From Triglochin maritima (Eukaryota; Streptophyta; Magnoliopsida; Alismatales; Juncaginaceae), in assembly GCA_963682175.1 (NCBI GenBank), contig OY821771.1, positions 11,345,001-11,409,000 of the forward strand: a stretch of DNA of 64,000 nucleotides, given 5' to 3'. This document shows positions 10,334 through 21,052 of the stretch, one piece after another. A model generated the notes under the pieces. That model saw only the letters and a program-made list of their open reading frames with translations, did no database searches and was not told the DNA's origin. The stretch's first letter is position 1, and every line of letters begins with the position of its first letter. The translations under genes and the position numbers were made by a program.

Positions 10334-12802
10334 TTGAAATCAAAAATTGATTCAACCCAGTGCACTCAGATTTGGATTCGGGACTTGAGTAATCGATTCT
10401 CACGGGTTCATCTAGATTCCAGTCTAGAGCTTAGCCCCAATCCATCTGTTGCACCACCTCACCCGGATTCAATGGGTGAGAACGTAGTGGACCCACCTGT
10501 TGCACAACCTATAACTCTGAGGGATCGATGCTATCCAGCGATGGCTGCTCAGCCATCGTGCATCGTTATGCCAACCATACCGGGTCGCGACTTCGAACTT
10601 AAGGCACAATACATGAGTATGTTGCCTAAGTTCACCTCTAGGGAAGACCCATATCTCTTCCTTAGAGAATTTGAGGAAATCTGCTCTCTTATGCAATACC
10701 AGCATATCCCTGAGGAGGCAGTGCGTCTGAAATTCGTGCCTCTAGCACTAAAGGACGACGCTAAGAAATGGCTATATAGTCTAGCCGAAAGATCTATTAG
10801 AAGTTGTGCTGAGTTTGTTCAAGTATTCCTTAAAAAATATTTCCCCAACCATAAGACTATGAGGATTAGGAATGAAATTGTTGCATTCGTTCAATCTGAG
10901 AGCGAGCCGTTCTATTCCTATGTAGAAAGATTTAAGAGTGTACTGACCCAATGCCCTCATCATGGAATTCCAAGATGGAAATTATGCCAAATTATTTATG
11001 AGGGATTGACACCCACATCTAGGGTTATGGTAGAATCCGTAAGCCAAGGGAACTTTATGTCGAAAAATGAAAATGATGTCTGGACTTTTCTTGAGGATTT
11101 AGCTGAAAACAGTATGCAATGGGATAATGCTAGAACACCGCTTAACCCGAGTATTGGATCTAGAATAGCAAGTCAACCCAAACCAGGTGTCTTAGCTGTA
11201 GATGCCAACATAGCGGCTGAAGCAAAACTAGATACCCTTATGCGCAAAATGGAAAGTTTAGAGCTACAAACCCAAAACCGAGTGAATCAAGTCTCGTCTA
11301 TCCCTTGCTCTAGATGTGGTCAGACTGGTCATGTAATGGAGGATTGTGCGGACTGGGAACAAGTTAATGCCATGTATAACCATGCTAGAAATGACCCATA
11401 TGCATCAACCTATAACTCGGGCTGGCGTAATAATTCCAATTTCTCATCAAGCCAACAAGGTCAACCTCCTAGACAACAACCCAACCCGTATAACCAAAAT
11501 AATACATCATCTGGGTTTAGTAACAATAACGATCATGAGGTTAGGTTGACAAGCTTGGAAAATTTGATGAAAACCTTTATACAAACAACCAACCAGACCT
11601 TCCAAAGGCTAGAGACACAAGTCAGCCAACTAGCACAAATAGTAGGTGAAAGAGAAAAGGGTCAGTTTCCAAGTCAACCTGAGGTGAACCCTAGATCTAA
11701 TAATTCATATCAATCCTATCAAGCACCTTCAGGAAATAACAACCTTAGACCGGTTCAAATGGTTAATGAGGAAGGACCGTTCCAACAAATAAATGTTGTA
11801 GTATCATTACGGTCCGGAAGACAAGTTGATAACAATGTGGTCAATCCTAGAACGTCTAATCAATCTAGCCATCAAACTACCACATATGACCTAACCATTG
11901 AACCCGACGTCCAATCTGAAACGCCCAACCCACCTACTCAACCTGAACCTGAGCGAGTCTATGTTCCTAAAGCTCCATTCCCCAATAGACTCAAAAAGAA
12001 CTCAAGTGCACAAATAGAGAAAATCTTGGAAGTATTTAAGCAAGTTAAGGTGAACATTCCACTCTTAGACATGATTCAACAAATACCTGCTTATGCTAAA
12101 TTCTTGAAAGATCTGTGCACTAAAAAGCAAAAAACGAACGTACCAAAGAAGGCATTTTTAACTGCAAATATAAGTTCTATTTTGTCCAACACATCTCCTA
12201 TAAAATATAAGGATCCTGAGTGTCCCACAATTTCTTGTGCAATAGGAGATACTTATATCAACAAAGCCCTTCTAGACCTTGGTGCTAGTGTTAACCTACT
12301 CCCGTACTCTGTCTATGAGCAACTCAACCTTGGTCCACTAAAACCCTCTAAGACAACCCTTCAATTTGTTGATTGCTCTATTAAGAAACCAAGAGGTATA
12401 GTAGAGGATGTTTTGATCAAGGTTGGTGACTTCATTTACCCAGTGGATTTTGTCGTACTAGATACCGCACCCATTGTAAATCCTAATCGACAAATCCCTG
12501 TAATTCTAGGCAGACCCTTTTTAGCCACTTCTGAAGCATTGATAAACTGTCGAAATGGGCTCATGCAATTATCTTTTGGGAACTTAAAAGCTGAATTTAA
12601 TATCTTTCATATTGATAGTGAGCCAGAAATAATATGCAATCAAAGTGATGTTGTGATGAAATCGCGTATCTATAAGATTTCTGAATCATCACAAAATCAA
12701 AAAGGAAGTAAGAAAAAGGGGAGGAATTCATCTACACACCCATCATCACTCGAGCAAATAAGAGAACCTATTTATGTGAGGGGTGTGGAACCTGTGACTT
12801 AG
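10334..12802 (+). CDS. Gag plus aspartic-protease-like polyprotein of the Gag-only element
   Basis: 822 codons, intact. From the ATG at 10334, a second in-frame ATG at 10471 (MGENVVDPP) is an equally good start. Residues about 85-250 are the retrotransposon Gag core (MLPKFTSREDPYLFLREFEE, then LKDDAKKWLYSL and FLKKYFPNHKT). A CCHC zinc knuckle, CSRCGQTGHVMEDC, lies near residues 325-338, then a Gln/Asn/Pro-rich linker. The C-terminal third has the Gag-protease linker (LLDMIQQIPAYAKFL) and a retropepsin-like fold (LLDLGASVNLLP, later ILGRPFLATSEAL). The catalytic triplet is DLG rather than DTG or DSG; this is seen in other Athila-like proteases. The ORF ends at a TAG with no polymerase behind it. 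It should form virus-like particles and package the element's RNA. Confidence 0.9.
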   Translation: MKSKIDSTQCTQIWIRDLSNRFSRVHLDSSLELSPNPSVAPPHPDSMGENVVDPPVAQPITLRDRCYPAMAAQPSCIVMPTIPGRDFELKAQYMSMLPKFTSREDPYLFLREFEEICSLMQYQHIPEEAVRLKFVPLALKDDAKKWLYSLAERSIRSCAEFVQVFLKKYFPNHKTMRIRNEIVAFVQSESEPFYSYVERFKSVLTQCPHHGIPRWKLCQIIYEGLTPTSRVMVESVSQGNFMSKNENDVWTFLEDLAENSMQWDNARTPLNPSIGSRIASQPKPGVLAVDANIAAEAKLDTLMRKMESLELQTQNRVNQVSSIPCSRCGQTGHVMEDCADWEQVNAMYNHARNDPYASTYNSGWRNNSNFSSSQQGQPPRQQPNPYNQNNTSSGFSNNNDHEVRLTSLENLMKTFIQTTNQTFQRLETQVSQLAQIVGEREKGQFPSQPEVNPRSNNSYQSYQAPSGNNNLRPVQMVNEEGPFQQINVVVSLRSGRQVDNNVVNPRTSNQSSHQTTTYDLTIEPDVQSETPNPPTQPEPERVYVPKAPFPNRLKKNSSAQIEKILEVFKQVKVNIPLLDMIQQIPAYAKFLKDLCTKKQKTNVPKKAFLTANISSILSNTSPIKYKDPECPTISCAIGDTYINKALLDLGASVNLLPYSVYEQLNLGPLKPSKTTLQFVDCSIKKPRGIVEDVLIKVGDFIYPVDFVVLDTAPIVNPNRQIPVILGRPFLATSEALINCRNGLMQLSFGNLKAEFNIFHIDSEPEIICNQSDVVMKSRIYKISESSQNQKGSKKKGRNSSTHPSSLEQIREPIYVRGVEPVT

Positions 12803-13524
12803 GACTCTCATTGCAACATGGGGAACAATTCAACTAGATACATGCACCAATATGGTGTCATTCAATCCAGTTCTGACTATGGTTGACTTTGAGCAAATTT
12901 CATCCTTCCACCGCAGTTCACCAAGGTAATAAGTGCATTTACTTTATATTTGCATACATTGAGGACAATGCATGATTTAGGTGTGGGGGGTGTTTATGTA
13001 TCTATATATCTGTTCTTTTATTTAAAAAAATTAAAAAAAAATAAAAAAAAAATAAAAATCAATGTTTCATGACATAGCTTAAGAATGAACTACCAAAACC
13101 CGTGTACAAATTGCATTGATTTTTTGTTCTTTATTATATAGTTCTGCTTGTAGAAATTATGACATAAATCGAGTTCCAAAGAAATAACCCATTACCCTTT
13201 AAGACATGTATGCACTTAAATTGGATGAATCAAATCTTTGAAGTGGTTGATAAAAAGCAGAGGTTGAGGAAAATATACCGGGAAGTGTGGACTTCTAATA
13301 GCAATTAAGCTTTGAGGAAAATAAAAGTGGAAATAAAAGTGAGGAAAGCACATTTTGCAAAATGATTACAAAAGCCCAAGCCTTTGAGTCACTGGTCCGT
13401 AGGGGTATCTTGAAACCCGGTAACTTGAGTCTACCAGCTCGGGATTATCGACCAAACTCGCTACACGAATGCAAAAAGGGTAAAAGTGTCAAAAAGCAAA
13501 TGTGTTGAATCACGGAAAAAAAAT

Positions 13525-13527
<3 letters not shown>

Positions 13528-13574
<47 letters not shown>
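13528..13574. repeat. (AT)n microsatellite
   Basis: About 23 uninterrupted AT dinucleotides inside the non-coding part of the Gag-only element. Confidence 0.95.
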
Positions 13575-13575
<1 letters not shown>

Positions 13576-14007
13576 TCAAGGCCCAAAGCTAAAAGAATGA
13601 TCCATGCCATGGTTGATCTGAATGATACTTCACCACCAGAGGAGGCGTGCAAAATAATTTAACTGATATCATGTGTAGAAGGGTTAGTGGTGTGAATGTT
13701 TGAGGAACAAAGACCAAGTCATATTTTTAATGAGTTAGATTCATATAATGAGCATACAAGAATTCGAAGTGAGATGTATAAGGTTGAGGTGGAGATATTA
13801 AGAGCTATTAATGGAATGTTGATTTAAGACTTTGTGGGTGTGTCAACTGAAAACCCTCACGAAACAAAACTCGTCCTCTAAGGAAACTTGGAGGTTTAAA
13901 GGCTTGTTGCACATGCTAAGTGCAACCGTGATTCCTACGAAAGTGAGTTAGGATTTCCCTGTTTTTATTTTTCGTATCTTCTGTTTTGCTAGGGACTAGC
14001 AAAATCT

Positions 14008-14022
14008 AGGTGTGGGGGTATT
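14008..14022 (+). other. Polypurine tract of the Gag-only element
   Basis: AGGTGTGGGGGTATT just before the 3' LTR at 14023, the plus-strand priming site. Confidence 0.8.
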
Positions 14023-15236
14023 TGATGCATTGCATACATTGCATCATATGTCTTTCATTTAGATCACTTATACATCAATAAATACTACTAAGGTATGTGT
14101 TTAGTCTTATTTACAGAAGACAGGGACCTGAATGCAAATTACCCACATCCCGAGCATAAACGTGTGTAGAAGACTCATTTCTATCATAAAGACCAAGTTC
14201 AAGATTATCGGGTTACGAATGGAAATGTATCCGGGCATAAAAGCATTCAAGATCTAATTACAAAAAGAACAAGGACTTAAGCACAAAAGTAGTCGGGGAC
14301 TTAATTGCAAAAAGTCAAGGACCTAATTGCAAATCACGAGTAACTTTTATTATCTTGGAGAAAATCGAAAGAAAAATCAATGTGGATCTCCAAATATATG
14401 AAGGAATTAATCCGGAGCTCAAAAGAATGGAAAGAATCAATCCAGACACGCAAAGGAGGATCAAATCATACCATAAACATTCAACCAAAATCCGGACAAA
14501 ATCAGAGCAATATGTGCGGCGTTTCCGCCGCACATTACACATGCCATGCGGCGATTCTGCCGCACCAGAGTCGACCCGTGTGCCCAACTTTTGTCCAGTC
14601 GTGTCTGGACACGTGTACTCTCCAATTCTATACTTAGGTCTCTTGTAATAACTATAAATAGCCCCGAGAACGATGTTAGAAGGGTCCTTGGCCTTAGACC
14701 TAGTTTTTAGTTGTTATTTTTATTTGTAGTCTTTTCTTTGGATTAATAAAATTCTGTCTTTTATTTCTTGTTTTTAGTTTTCTTTTGTAATGTCTCTAGG
14801 ATCCCTTCTTCCTCCCTCCATGAGTTTCTAAGTCTTTCCAAAGGGTGGAGGTGACGGATTTAGGGTGAATAGAAGAGAATAAATGTTATTATTTTAAGTT
14901 CGTGATTAGTATATTTTGATTACTTGAGTTTGTGTTAAATCATTTATCATGTAATGCTTCATAACTAACATGATTTATTATAAGTTTCTGAATTCTCTAA
15001 TCTAAACCTCCACCCGACGGAATTCACCTCTTTGTTCTTGTTTTAGTTTATTTGTTCTTGTTTCTTGCTTTAGATAATTAAAAACCAAAAATCTCAAAAC
15101 CCAAGTTATTCTTCTCTCCTTCTTTCCCCCAATCAAAATCACACTAATAACAAATCTCTCCCTCCTTGTGTTCGACCCGTATTTGCCACGTCTTCATTGA
15201 CGCCGTGCACTTGCGGTATAAATTTAGTTCTCATCA
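14023..15236 (+). repeat. 3' LTR of the Gag-only element
   Basis: 1214 bp, collinear with 7839-9052 without indels. TATA box 14653-14661, AATAAA 14745-14750. It is followed by the ATTAC duplication. Confidence 0.95.
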
Positions 15237-15241
15237 ATTAC
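15237..15241. repeat. Target site duplication, right copy (attac)
   Basis: Identical to 7834-7838. Confidence 0.95.
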
Positions 15242-17066
15242 CCTCACCCTCGTCCTCTCTCACACCATCTTTCCCACAAAAGGGTTGCATAGGCTGCACA
15301 GATGGATTTAGTGGCAAGGAAACGTGGTTGTTGACCTGCTTCCCATTTCTCAGGGTCACATGGCATTGACATGGTCCACAGGTTCTTCCACACAGTTCAC
15401 TTGCCCCCCCCTGCGGTCGCGAACTCGCAACATGCATGTTCAATTGATGCTGAGCACGGGGGTTAGCCACAGGTTGGCTGGGCAGAGTCCATCTCCCTCT
15501 CATGTACAGACTGAGCCATTTGGCCCATCTAAAGCTCTAGAGATTTTGATAGTCTGCTGATTTGAAGTGAGAACTTGACTTGTGGATGACATAAATTTTT
15601 TTACTGAGTTCTCAAGTCCACGAGTCAAGTTCTCAAGCGAATTAAAACGGGTTTCCACGTTGTTAGAATTTGGGAAACCTGGTAGGTTGGTGATCTGGGT
15701 TGTGGCCGCATGGGAGGTTGGTGTGGTCGGTTAGGTGATTGTGAGAAGTTTGAAGGACCACCCGGGGCATTGTTTTGGTTCCATAAAAAGTTAGGGTGGT
15801 TCCTCCATCCAGGGTTATATGATGATGAGTATGAGTCATTCATGGATCTATCATAGATTGCATTAACATTTTCCATCTCAGGAGGAATGGATGCACACTA
15901 TCCTCCTACATGACATATCCTACCACACAAATAACAAGGAACCGGACTAGATGCAGACATATGAGACACACCTTGTTGGTTCTGGAGCTCAATCGAATAC
16001 ATACGACGCATTAAGGTCGTCATGCGTGCCTCGATGGCCGTTTTGGAGCTCAATTGAATCCATACGGTGCATTAAGGCGCATCGACAACATATGTGTTAC
16101 CCGATCTAGTCGAGTTTGCGTTTGCGATCCTTGCTCTTATGCTAGATGATGCTGGTGGTTCCCTCACACTCTCCCACTGTATGGTTTTCTCAGCGAGGTC
16201 TTCTAGGAAAGCTCATGCATCCCTTTCATCCTTTCCTAAGAACTCTCATTGACACATGGACTCAAGGAGCGTTCGGAATGGGTTGTGAAGACCCTCGTAG
16301 ACAATCTGACAAAGACGTCACAACTCGATGTCATGGTGAGAGCATGAGGATAGTAGCTCCTTGAACCTCTCTAAGTATGCATGAAATGATTCGGTCTCAT
16401 GTTGATAAAACGAATTGATTTCATTCCTCAATTTTTGAGTCTGATGATTTGGAAAATACTTCTTGAGGAATGCAAATTGAAATTCATCACAAGTCCTAAA
16501 GGCATTCGCCTGGTTGTTGTACAACCACTTCTTGGCATCATCCTTTAGTATAAAGGGAACAAACCTAAGATGGATGAAGTCTGTGCTAACTTGTTGCAGC
16601 TTCAACATAGCACAGACCTCCTCAAATTCCCTGAGAAAGATATAGGGGTCACCTTTCCCAATGAAGTGGGAGAGCATGGAGATAAACTGAGGCTTAACCT
16701 CAAAGTGGTTCTCATTCATCTTTGGCAATACTATGCAAGAAGGTAGAGCAGTACGACTCGGGTAGCATCGATCGCGAAGGTAAATGGGAACCTGGGGCAC
16801 CAATTGATGAGGTTGTGAACCCCACCTTCTGGATCAGAGGGTGGTGGAGGTCCAAAACCTGAGTCATCCTCGTGTGGTCTGCGACTCGCCATGGTCCCGG
16901 GACTATGTAGGACACGGGACGAGGATGTGTTCGTAAAGTCGACAATCGAAGACAAATCGATTTCGTATCTCATCAAACGGCTCGCAACGTCTCGTGACCA
17001 CACTGGCATGCACAAAGATGCACATCCACACAAGTCATACGAAAAATAAAGAATTTTTTTTAACAA
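15242..17066 (-). pseudogene. Outer element gag, N-terminal and zinc-knuckle part
   Basis: Pieces at 17066-16731, 16803-16318 and 15876-15625, in different frames. Core motifs are YLRDRCYPSRTALPSCIVLP, FIGKGDPYIFLREFEEVCAM, LKDDAKKWLYN and FLKKYFPNHQ, each with a close partner in the intact Gag at 10334-12802. A degraded CCHC knuckle (CYLCGRICHVGG) near 15925-15945 is followed by NAIYDRSMNDSYSSSYNPGW, again paralleled in the nested Gag. Frameshifts and a damaged knuckle make it non-functional. Confidence 0.85.
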
Positions 17067-17275
17067 CTAAAGTAGAGTGTGCGTAGAGGAGAAGAGGGGA
17101 AGACACAGATGAGAGGGGATGACTCAGGAGAGAAGGGAAGAAGTCTTTATGCTACGGCGGGTAGGTACTAGTAGAAGCACACAAGCAAGCAAGGCTCAAA
17201 CAACCTATGGTCACTATAGGTCTTTACAGCTAGACGACGCCTAACAGCGAGGTCACACGACCTCAACACGCCTCA
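17067..17275 (-). other. Outer element leader, part next to gag
   Basis: Non-coding remnant of the 5' leader, cut off from its LTR side by the solo LTR at 17281-18826. Confidence 0.5.
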
Positions 17276-17280
17276 CCTCC
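17276..17280. repeat. TSD of solo LTR, left copy (cctcc)
   Basis: CCTCC here and at 18827-18831, directly flanking the solo LTR. Confidence 0.85.
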
Positions 17281-17645
17281 TAATTGACATCATTTCATGC
17301 TTATATTTGTATCTTATATCCATTATCTTACACCTAAGCAATGTTAAGTGACTAGTTTTATGTTTAGTTTTCAGAAATAAAGAGGTTTGAAGAGAAGAGC
17401 CATGAAAGGACCCAAAAGCAGGAAAAAACTTAATTGTGAGACATGGGGACTAAGATGCAAGGGAGAAGGACCTGATCGTAAGACCGAAGGACCTAAGAGC
17501 AAAACAGAAAACTCCACACCATCATGGGGAGTATTTTGGCAATTCGATTCGGGTCGGAGCTCCAACAAACCAAGTAGATGCATCCAAGACCAAGAAATAC
17601 TTCAAGCAAAGCCCAACACAAAACCAAGACGGATCTGGGCCTTAT

Positions 17646-17665
17646 AGACCGCCAATTGGCGGTCT
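17646..17665. repeat. 20-bp perfect palindrome in LTR
   Basis: AGACCGCCAATTGGCGGTCT. It is conserved at 20248-20265 and, with one mismatch, at 63046-63065 in the two other LTRs of the family. Confidence 0.9.
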
Positions 17666-17784
17666 GGATCATCCCAGATCCGCTAAGTTTTCTCCTGGAC
17701 TTGTATTAATGTTTGTTTAGGCTATTTTTGGTATTGGTTTAGTCCCACATCGGGGGATTGTCCTGAATTAGCTTTTTTCATGCT

Positions 17785-17793
17785 TATAAATAG
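17785..17793 (+). promoter_or_regulatory. TATA box of the solo LTR
   Basis: TATAAATAG, matched on the minus strand in both sister LTRs (near 20120-20130 and 62918-62927). Confidence 0.7.
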
Positions 17794-18831
17794 AACTCTT
17801 CACCTTCCATTGTATCCATCTCTCTCTCTTTGGTTGTCATCTTCCCTACTAAGAGTGAAGCCTTGAAGCAAAACTCTGGTGGAGGAAGGGTTACTTGTAA
17901 TTGAGTGAGTTAATAATAGATGTTTTCCTTTTATTGTGATGTTTCTCGCTTAGTTTAATTTCCTTTCATATGCATGCTTGCTTGTTTGTTTTGTTTTATG
18001 CTTCTTTAATATTTCTTGCTTGATTAGTGTAGTTTCATTTCAGTATAATGCTTCATTTTGTTAGAGTAGTTAGTTTAAATATGTGTGAGTAGTTTCATCC
18101 CCATTTGGGGGGTGGAGAAATATGTGATATAATCATGTAGTGTATTAAGTGTGTGTTATCTTAATCCCTTGAGCTTTATATGATTTCCATAACCATCTAA
18201 TGGGTCTCCACTCTTATCTTTGATATGCTAATGCTCTTGAATGAAGCTTAGCCTATGCTTTGATTAGTGGACCTATTTTATGGGGAATGATAAGGTTAGG
18301 ATATGGATGGAATTAATATTGGAAACACAAGTTGTAGTGTATGTACTCTTGTTGCCTTTACCTTGGTTAATGTCTTGTGTGTTTTAATGTTATAATCTTA
18401 TCTTAATTCATGTGGAGGCATAGTAAGGTCTAGTCTTTATACTTGAGTTCATTTAGCTTCATTTCAATTATTGTCTTGTATGTTTTAATGATGTAGTCTT
18501 ATCTTAATTCATGTGGAGGCAAAGTTGGATGTAGTTTTATGATTTCATGCACTACATGTTGTGAGGAGCTTAATGAACACACACACACACACTTCTTTAT
18601 GTTCACATTATTTCTCTACCCCCTTTGGGGTTTAGTTTTCTTGCTGCTCTTCCATTTCCATTTGCACCTTAGTGTAGTGTAGTGTAGTGTAACCAACCTT
18701 TCTCTCCTTCTTTTACCTCTCGCCTTCGAACAAACCAATTGTCGACACACCTTCCAGTGGACGACCCGTATTTGTCACCGCTTCAACGCGGTCGTGCACT
18801 TACGGTTAATATAAAACGATCAATCACCTCC

Positions 18832-19250
18832 CTACGACGAGGACCAAAAAGCCCAGTAAGTGAGGCAAGATCCGGAGATCTTGTCTCTCCTACTATCGAC
18901 AGAGTGGGCAACGCCGATCAGGCCATAACGGTCATGACCGGATCACCCTCCTAATGTGCCCGAGATCCTTATGGGTCAATGTGCACTTGATTTTAAAGTT
19001 AGGCTCTTGATTAGTGTGATTTTTGGGGCAAAGGAAAGGGTGATGAAATTCCCCACCTTATCTTATATGGGACAACCCCTTCTTAGTAGCGTTTTGGAGT
19101 CTTAATCTAGAAAGAAACTCTCCAAGCAAATGCTCAACTCACACTTGTTGCAATGCAATTCTTACTAACTAATGCATGGTCATACGAAATGCATGAATGA
19201 GAGTAGGAAATGAGTACCTCACACCAGCACTCGACAACTGAAAGTAAAGT
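18832..19250 (-). other. Outer element leader, part next to 5' LTR
   Basis: On the minus strand it reads GGTGGGGAATTTCATCACCC near 19036-19055, matching the leader of the Gag-only element at 9746. The expected tRNA-Asp PBS by the LTR (about 19225-19250) is too degraded to recognise with confidence. Confidence 0.55.
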
Positions 19251-21052
19251 TTAAATCGTTTAAAATGCCGCAAGTGCATGGAGTCAGTGAAGACGCGGCA
19301 AATACAAGTCGATCAGCGGGGAGGTGAGTAGATTCTGGTTCTTTTGAAATCAAGTGGCGGAAAAAGAGGTAAAGAGTTTTGATTATGTTAATCTAAGCTA
19401 CACTAAACTAAGAAGAAGAAATGCGAAAGAAAACAACGAGTGATTCAAACTAAACTAAGAGAACTTAATGCAAAGCTACAAATCAGCAAGAGAGACCCCT
19501 AAGGGGTGGAGTGAGTGCACACATGCAATAAGATGGGAAAGAATGCATTCAATAGGCACAAATGTAAGTAGTGTTTTCATGTATAGGAAGTGTCTAATTG
19601 TTATGGCAAAACCTATAAATCTGATCACTACCTAGTTGATTAACATTCACATACACAAGTTGGTTATTTTAGAACCTAAACATGTATAGGAGGTGTTTAA
19701 TAGTTGTGGCAAAACCCATCAAGTGAAGTATTCTACTCTAAACAAGAAAGCATACATTCACATTTATCAACACATTTCAAAATATAGCATTCATTTCCAT
19801 TCTTTAATGCATGTATGAACATCATCTCCACCGCCAAAGGGGGATGAAACTACTCCCACATTATTAAGCTAGATATATTATTAAAAAGCAAAAATATGTT
19901 AACTAAGCCTACTAAATTTAATGAAAGGAAATTAAGCTAAGCATGCAATAAACATGCAATAAACACAAAAGAGACAACATAACAAAGAAAATTTAATTTA
20001 ATTTCAGACTCACATACAAGTAGCATCTCTCCACTTGAGTTTTTGCTCCAAGGTTTGACTCTAAGTAGAGGGATTAGCCACCAAGCATGTAGTAATAATA
20101 CAAGTGAAGATGAAGAGTTCTATTTATAATCATAGAAAAATGTGATTTGGGACAATCCCCCGATGTAAGATTAACGCACTACTAAAAATAAACATAAAAA
20201 CTCTGATACATGACCTGCCAAAATCTTGTTGGATCTATAGACAACCCGACCGCCAATTGGCGGTCTATGGACTCTGGATCGGGTCTGGATTAGGAGTGGG
20301 CTTGTCTAGCTTGATTTCATCATGTGTGATGCACCCTAGTTAGTTTTTAGAGTTTAGGCCCAAATCAAATTGCCAAAATACTCTTCATGATGGTGTGGAG
20401 TTTCTTGATTTTCTCGTTGGTCCTTTTGGTTTACATCTGGGTCCTTCTATCTTGCATCTCAGTCCATAAGTCCTACAATTCAGTCATTTTCCTTGATTTT
20501 AAGTCCTTTTTGAGTCTCTTCTTCCCAAACATGTTTATTTCTAAAACTTAAACATAAAACTCGTGACGTAGCATTGTTTAGGTTAAATATCAGTGTTGAG
20601 GCGAGTGGGCGCCCACGCGACCCCCAGGTGGGGGTCGCCTGGGCGACCACCCGCCTACCGCCCAATGTGTCCAATTGGAATGACTAAGAGTCTAGGAAAC
20701 TTGTATTGTTATTGTTTTGCCTTCTAAATTGTATTACAAACTCTAGCATTAATAAAATAAAAAAACCAAAGTGTTTGGGTGGGTAGAGGAGTACCTAGTA
20801 AGGCTTTGGTCGATGAACTAGTGAGGGGTACCTAAACATGTAATGCTTGTTTCTATAATTTTTGGGCATTTTTTCCTTATTTTTTTAGATTAAAACAGAA
20901 AAAATCAATTTAAGAAAATTGCCGACCGCACAAACGCCTAGGCGATCGCCTGGGCGACTGGGCACTTACAGTCAGTCGCCTAGGCGTCCTACGAACTTTG
21001 TTCAAGATAATGGATATAAGACACAAATATATGCATGATATGATGTCAATCA
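19251..21052 (-). repeat. 5' LTR of the outer Ty3 element
   Basis: It starts on the minus strand with TGATTGACATC at 21052 and is homologous along its length to the LTRs at 17281-18826 and 61884-63433. The inner end near 19251 is approximate. About 250 bp longer than its sisters because of the insertion at about 20578-20995, partly offset by small losses. Confidence 0.8.
20578..20995. mobile_element. Small non-autonomous insertion in the LTR, hAT-like ends
   Basis: About 420 bp absent from the two sister LTRs. The left side begins CAGTGTTGAGGCG and is packed with GGCG/CGCC motifs; the right side has GCCTAGGCGATCGCCTGGGCG and GTCGCCTAGGCG. The interior is AT-rich. CAGTGTTG with GGCGCC-rich subterminal repeats is a pattern of non-autonomous hAT elements in plants. 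The right terminus and an 8-bp TSD are not clear, so the class is tentative. Confidence 0.45.

Larger units (their letters stand above)
12803..14022 (+). other. Non-coding region where pol would be expected
   Basis: No RT, RNase H or integrase motif in any frame. The block near 12967-12993 (CATGATTTAGGTGTGGGGGG) duplicates the polypurine-tract motif found next to the 3' LTR, which suggests that pol was lost by a deletion or template switch between tract-like copies. Contains an (AT)n microsatellite. Confidence 0.75.
7839..15236 (+). mobile_element. Complete Gag-protease-only LTR retrotransposon (TR-GAG type, Athila-like)
   Basis: A 7398-bp element with two 1214-bp LTRs (7839-9052 and 14023-15236), each starting TGATGCATTG and ending CTCATCA, a tRNA-Asp-type PBS, one intact 822-codon gag plus protease ORF, a polypurine tract and a perfect ATTAC duplication. 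There is no RT, RNase H or integrase, and the 1.2 kb after gag is non-coding. It fits the class of terminal-repeat elements with a GAG domain, which must borrow polymerase and integrase from an autonomous relative. It lies in opposite orientation inside the gag of the outer, related element. I count about 18 substitutions and no indels between the LTRs, so insertion is fairly recent. Confidence 0.95.
17281..18826 (+). mobile_element. Solo LTR, same family as the outer element's own LTR
   Basis: 1546 bp starting TAATTGACATC (TG changed to TA; other copies begin TGATTGACATC) and ending TCAATCA, with perfect CCTCC duplications. There is no internal region, so it arose by recombination between the two LTRs of a full insertion. 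Related copies are the minus-strand LTRs at about 19251-21052 and 61884-63433. It has a TATA box at 17785-17793, a 20-bp palindrome at 17646-17665, and a short (AC)n run near 18574-18591. Confidence 0.9.
2656..21052 (-). mobile_element. Outer Athila/Tat-like Ty3/gypsy element, decayed, with nested insertions
   Basis: Minus-strand order: 5' LTR (about 19251-21052), leader (18832-19250 and 17067-17275), gag (17066 down to 15242, then 7833 to 7483), protease (about 7480-6969), RT (6965-5675), RNase H (5664-5191), integrase (about 5200-4005), an extra ORF (3718-2730) and a polypurine tract (2656-2668). The Gag motifs, a DLGAS-type protease and the extra ORF after integrase point to the Athila/Tat group. 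Without its insertions it is about 9.4 kb plus a missing 3' LTR. It is interrupted by the 7839-15236 element, the 17281-18826 solo LTR and a small insertion near 20578-20995. All ORFs carry stops or frameshifts. Confidence 0.85.

Noticed and set aside
10334..12802. 822-codon ORF as a host gene
   Set aside because: Flanked by LTRs with a TSD and carrying Gag, CCHC and retropepsin domains.
13461..13652. Minus-strand ORF with a YIYIYI repeat
   Set aside because: It is the translation of the (AT)n microsatellite.
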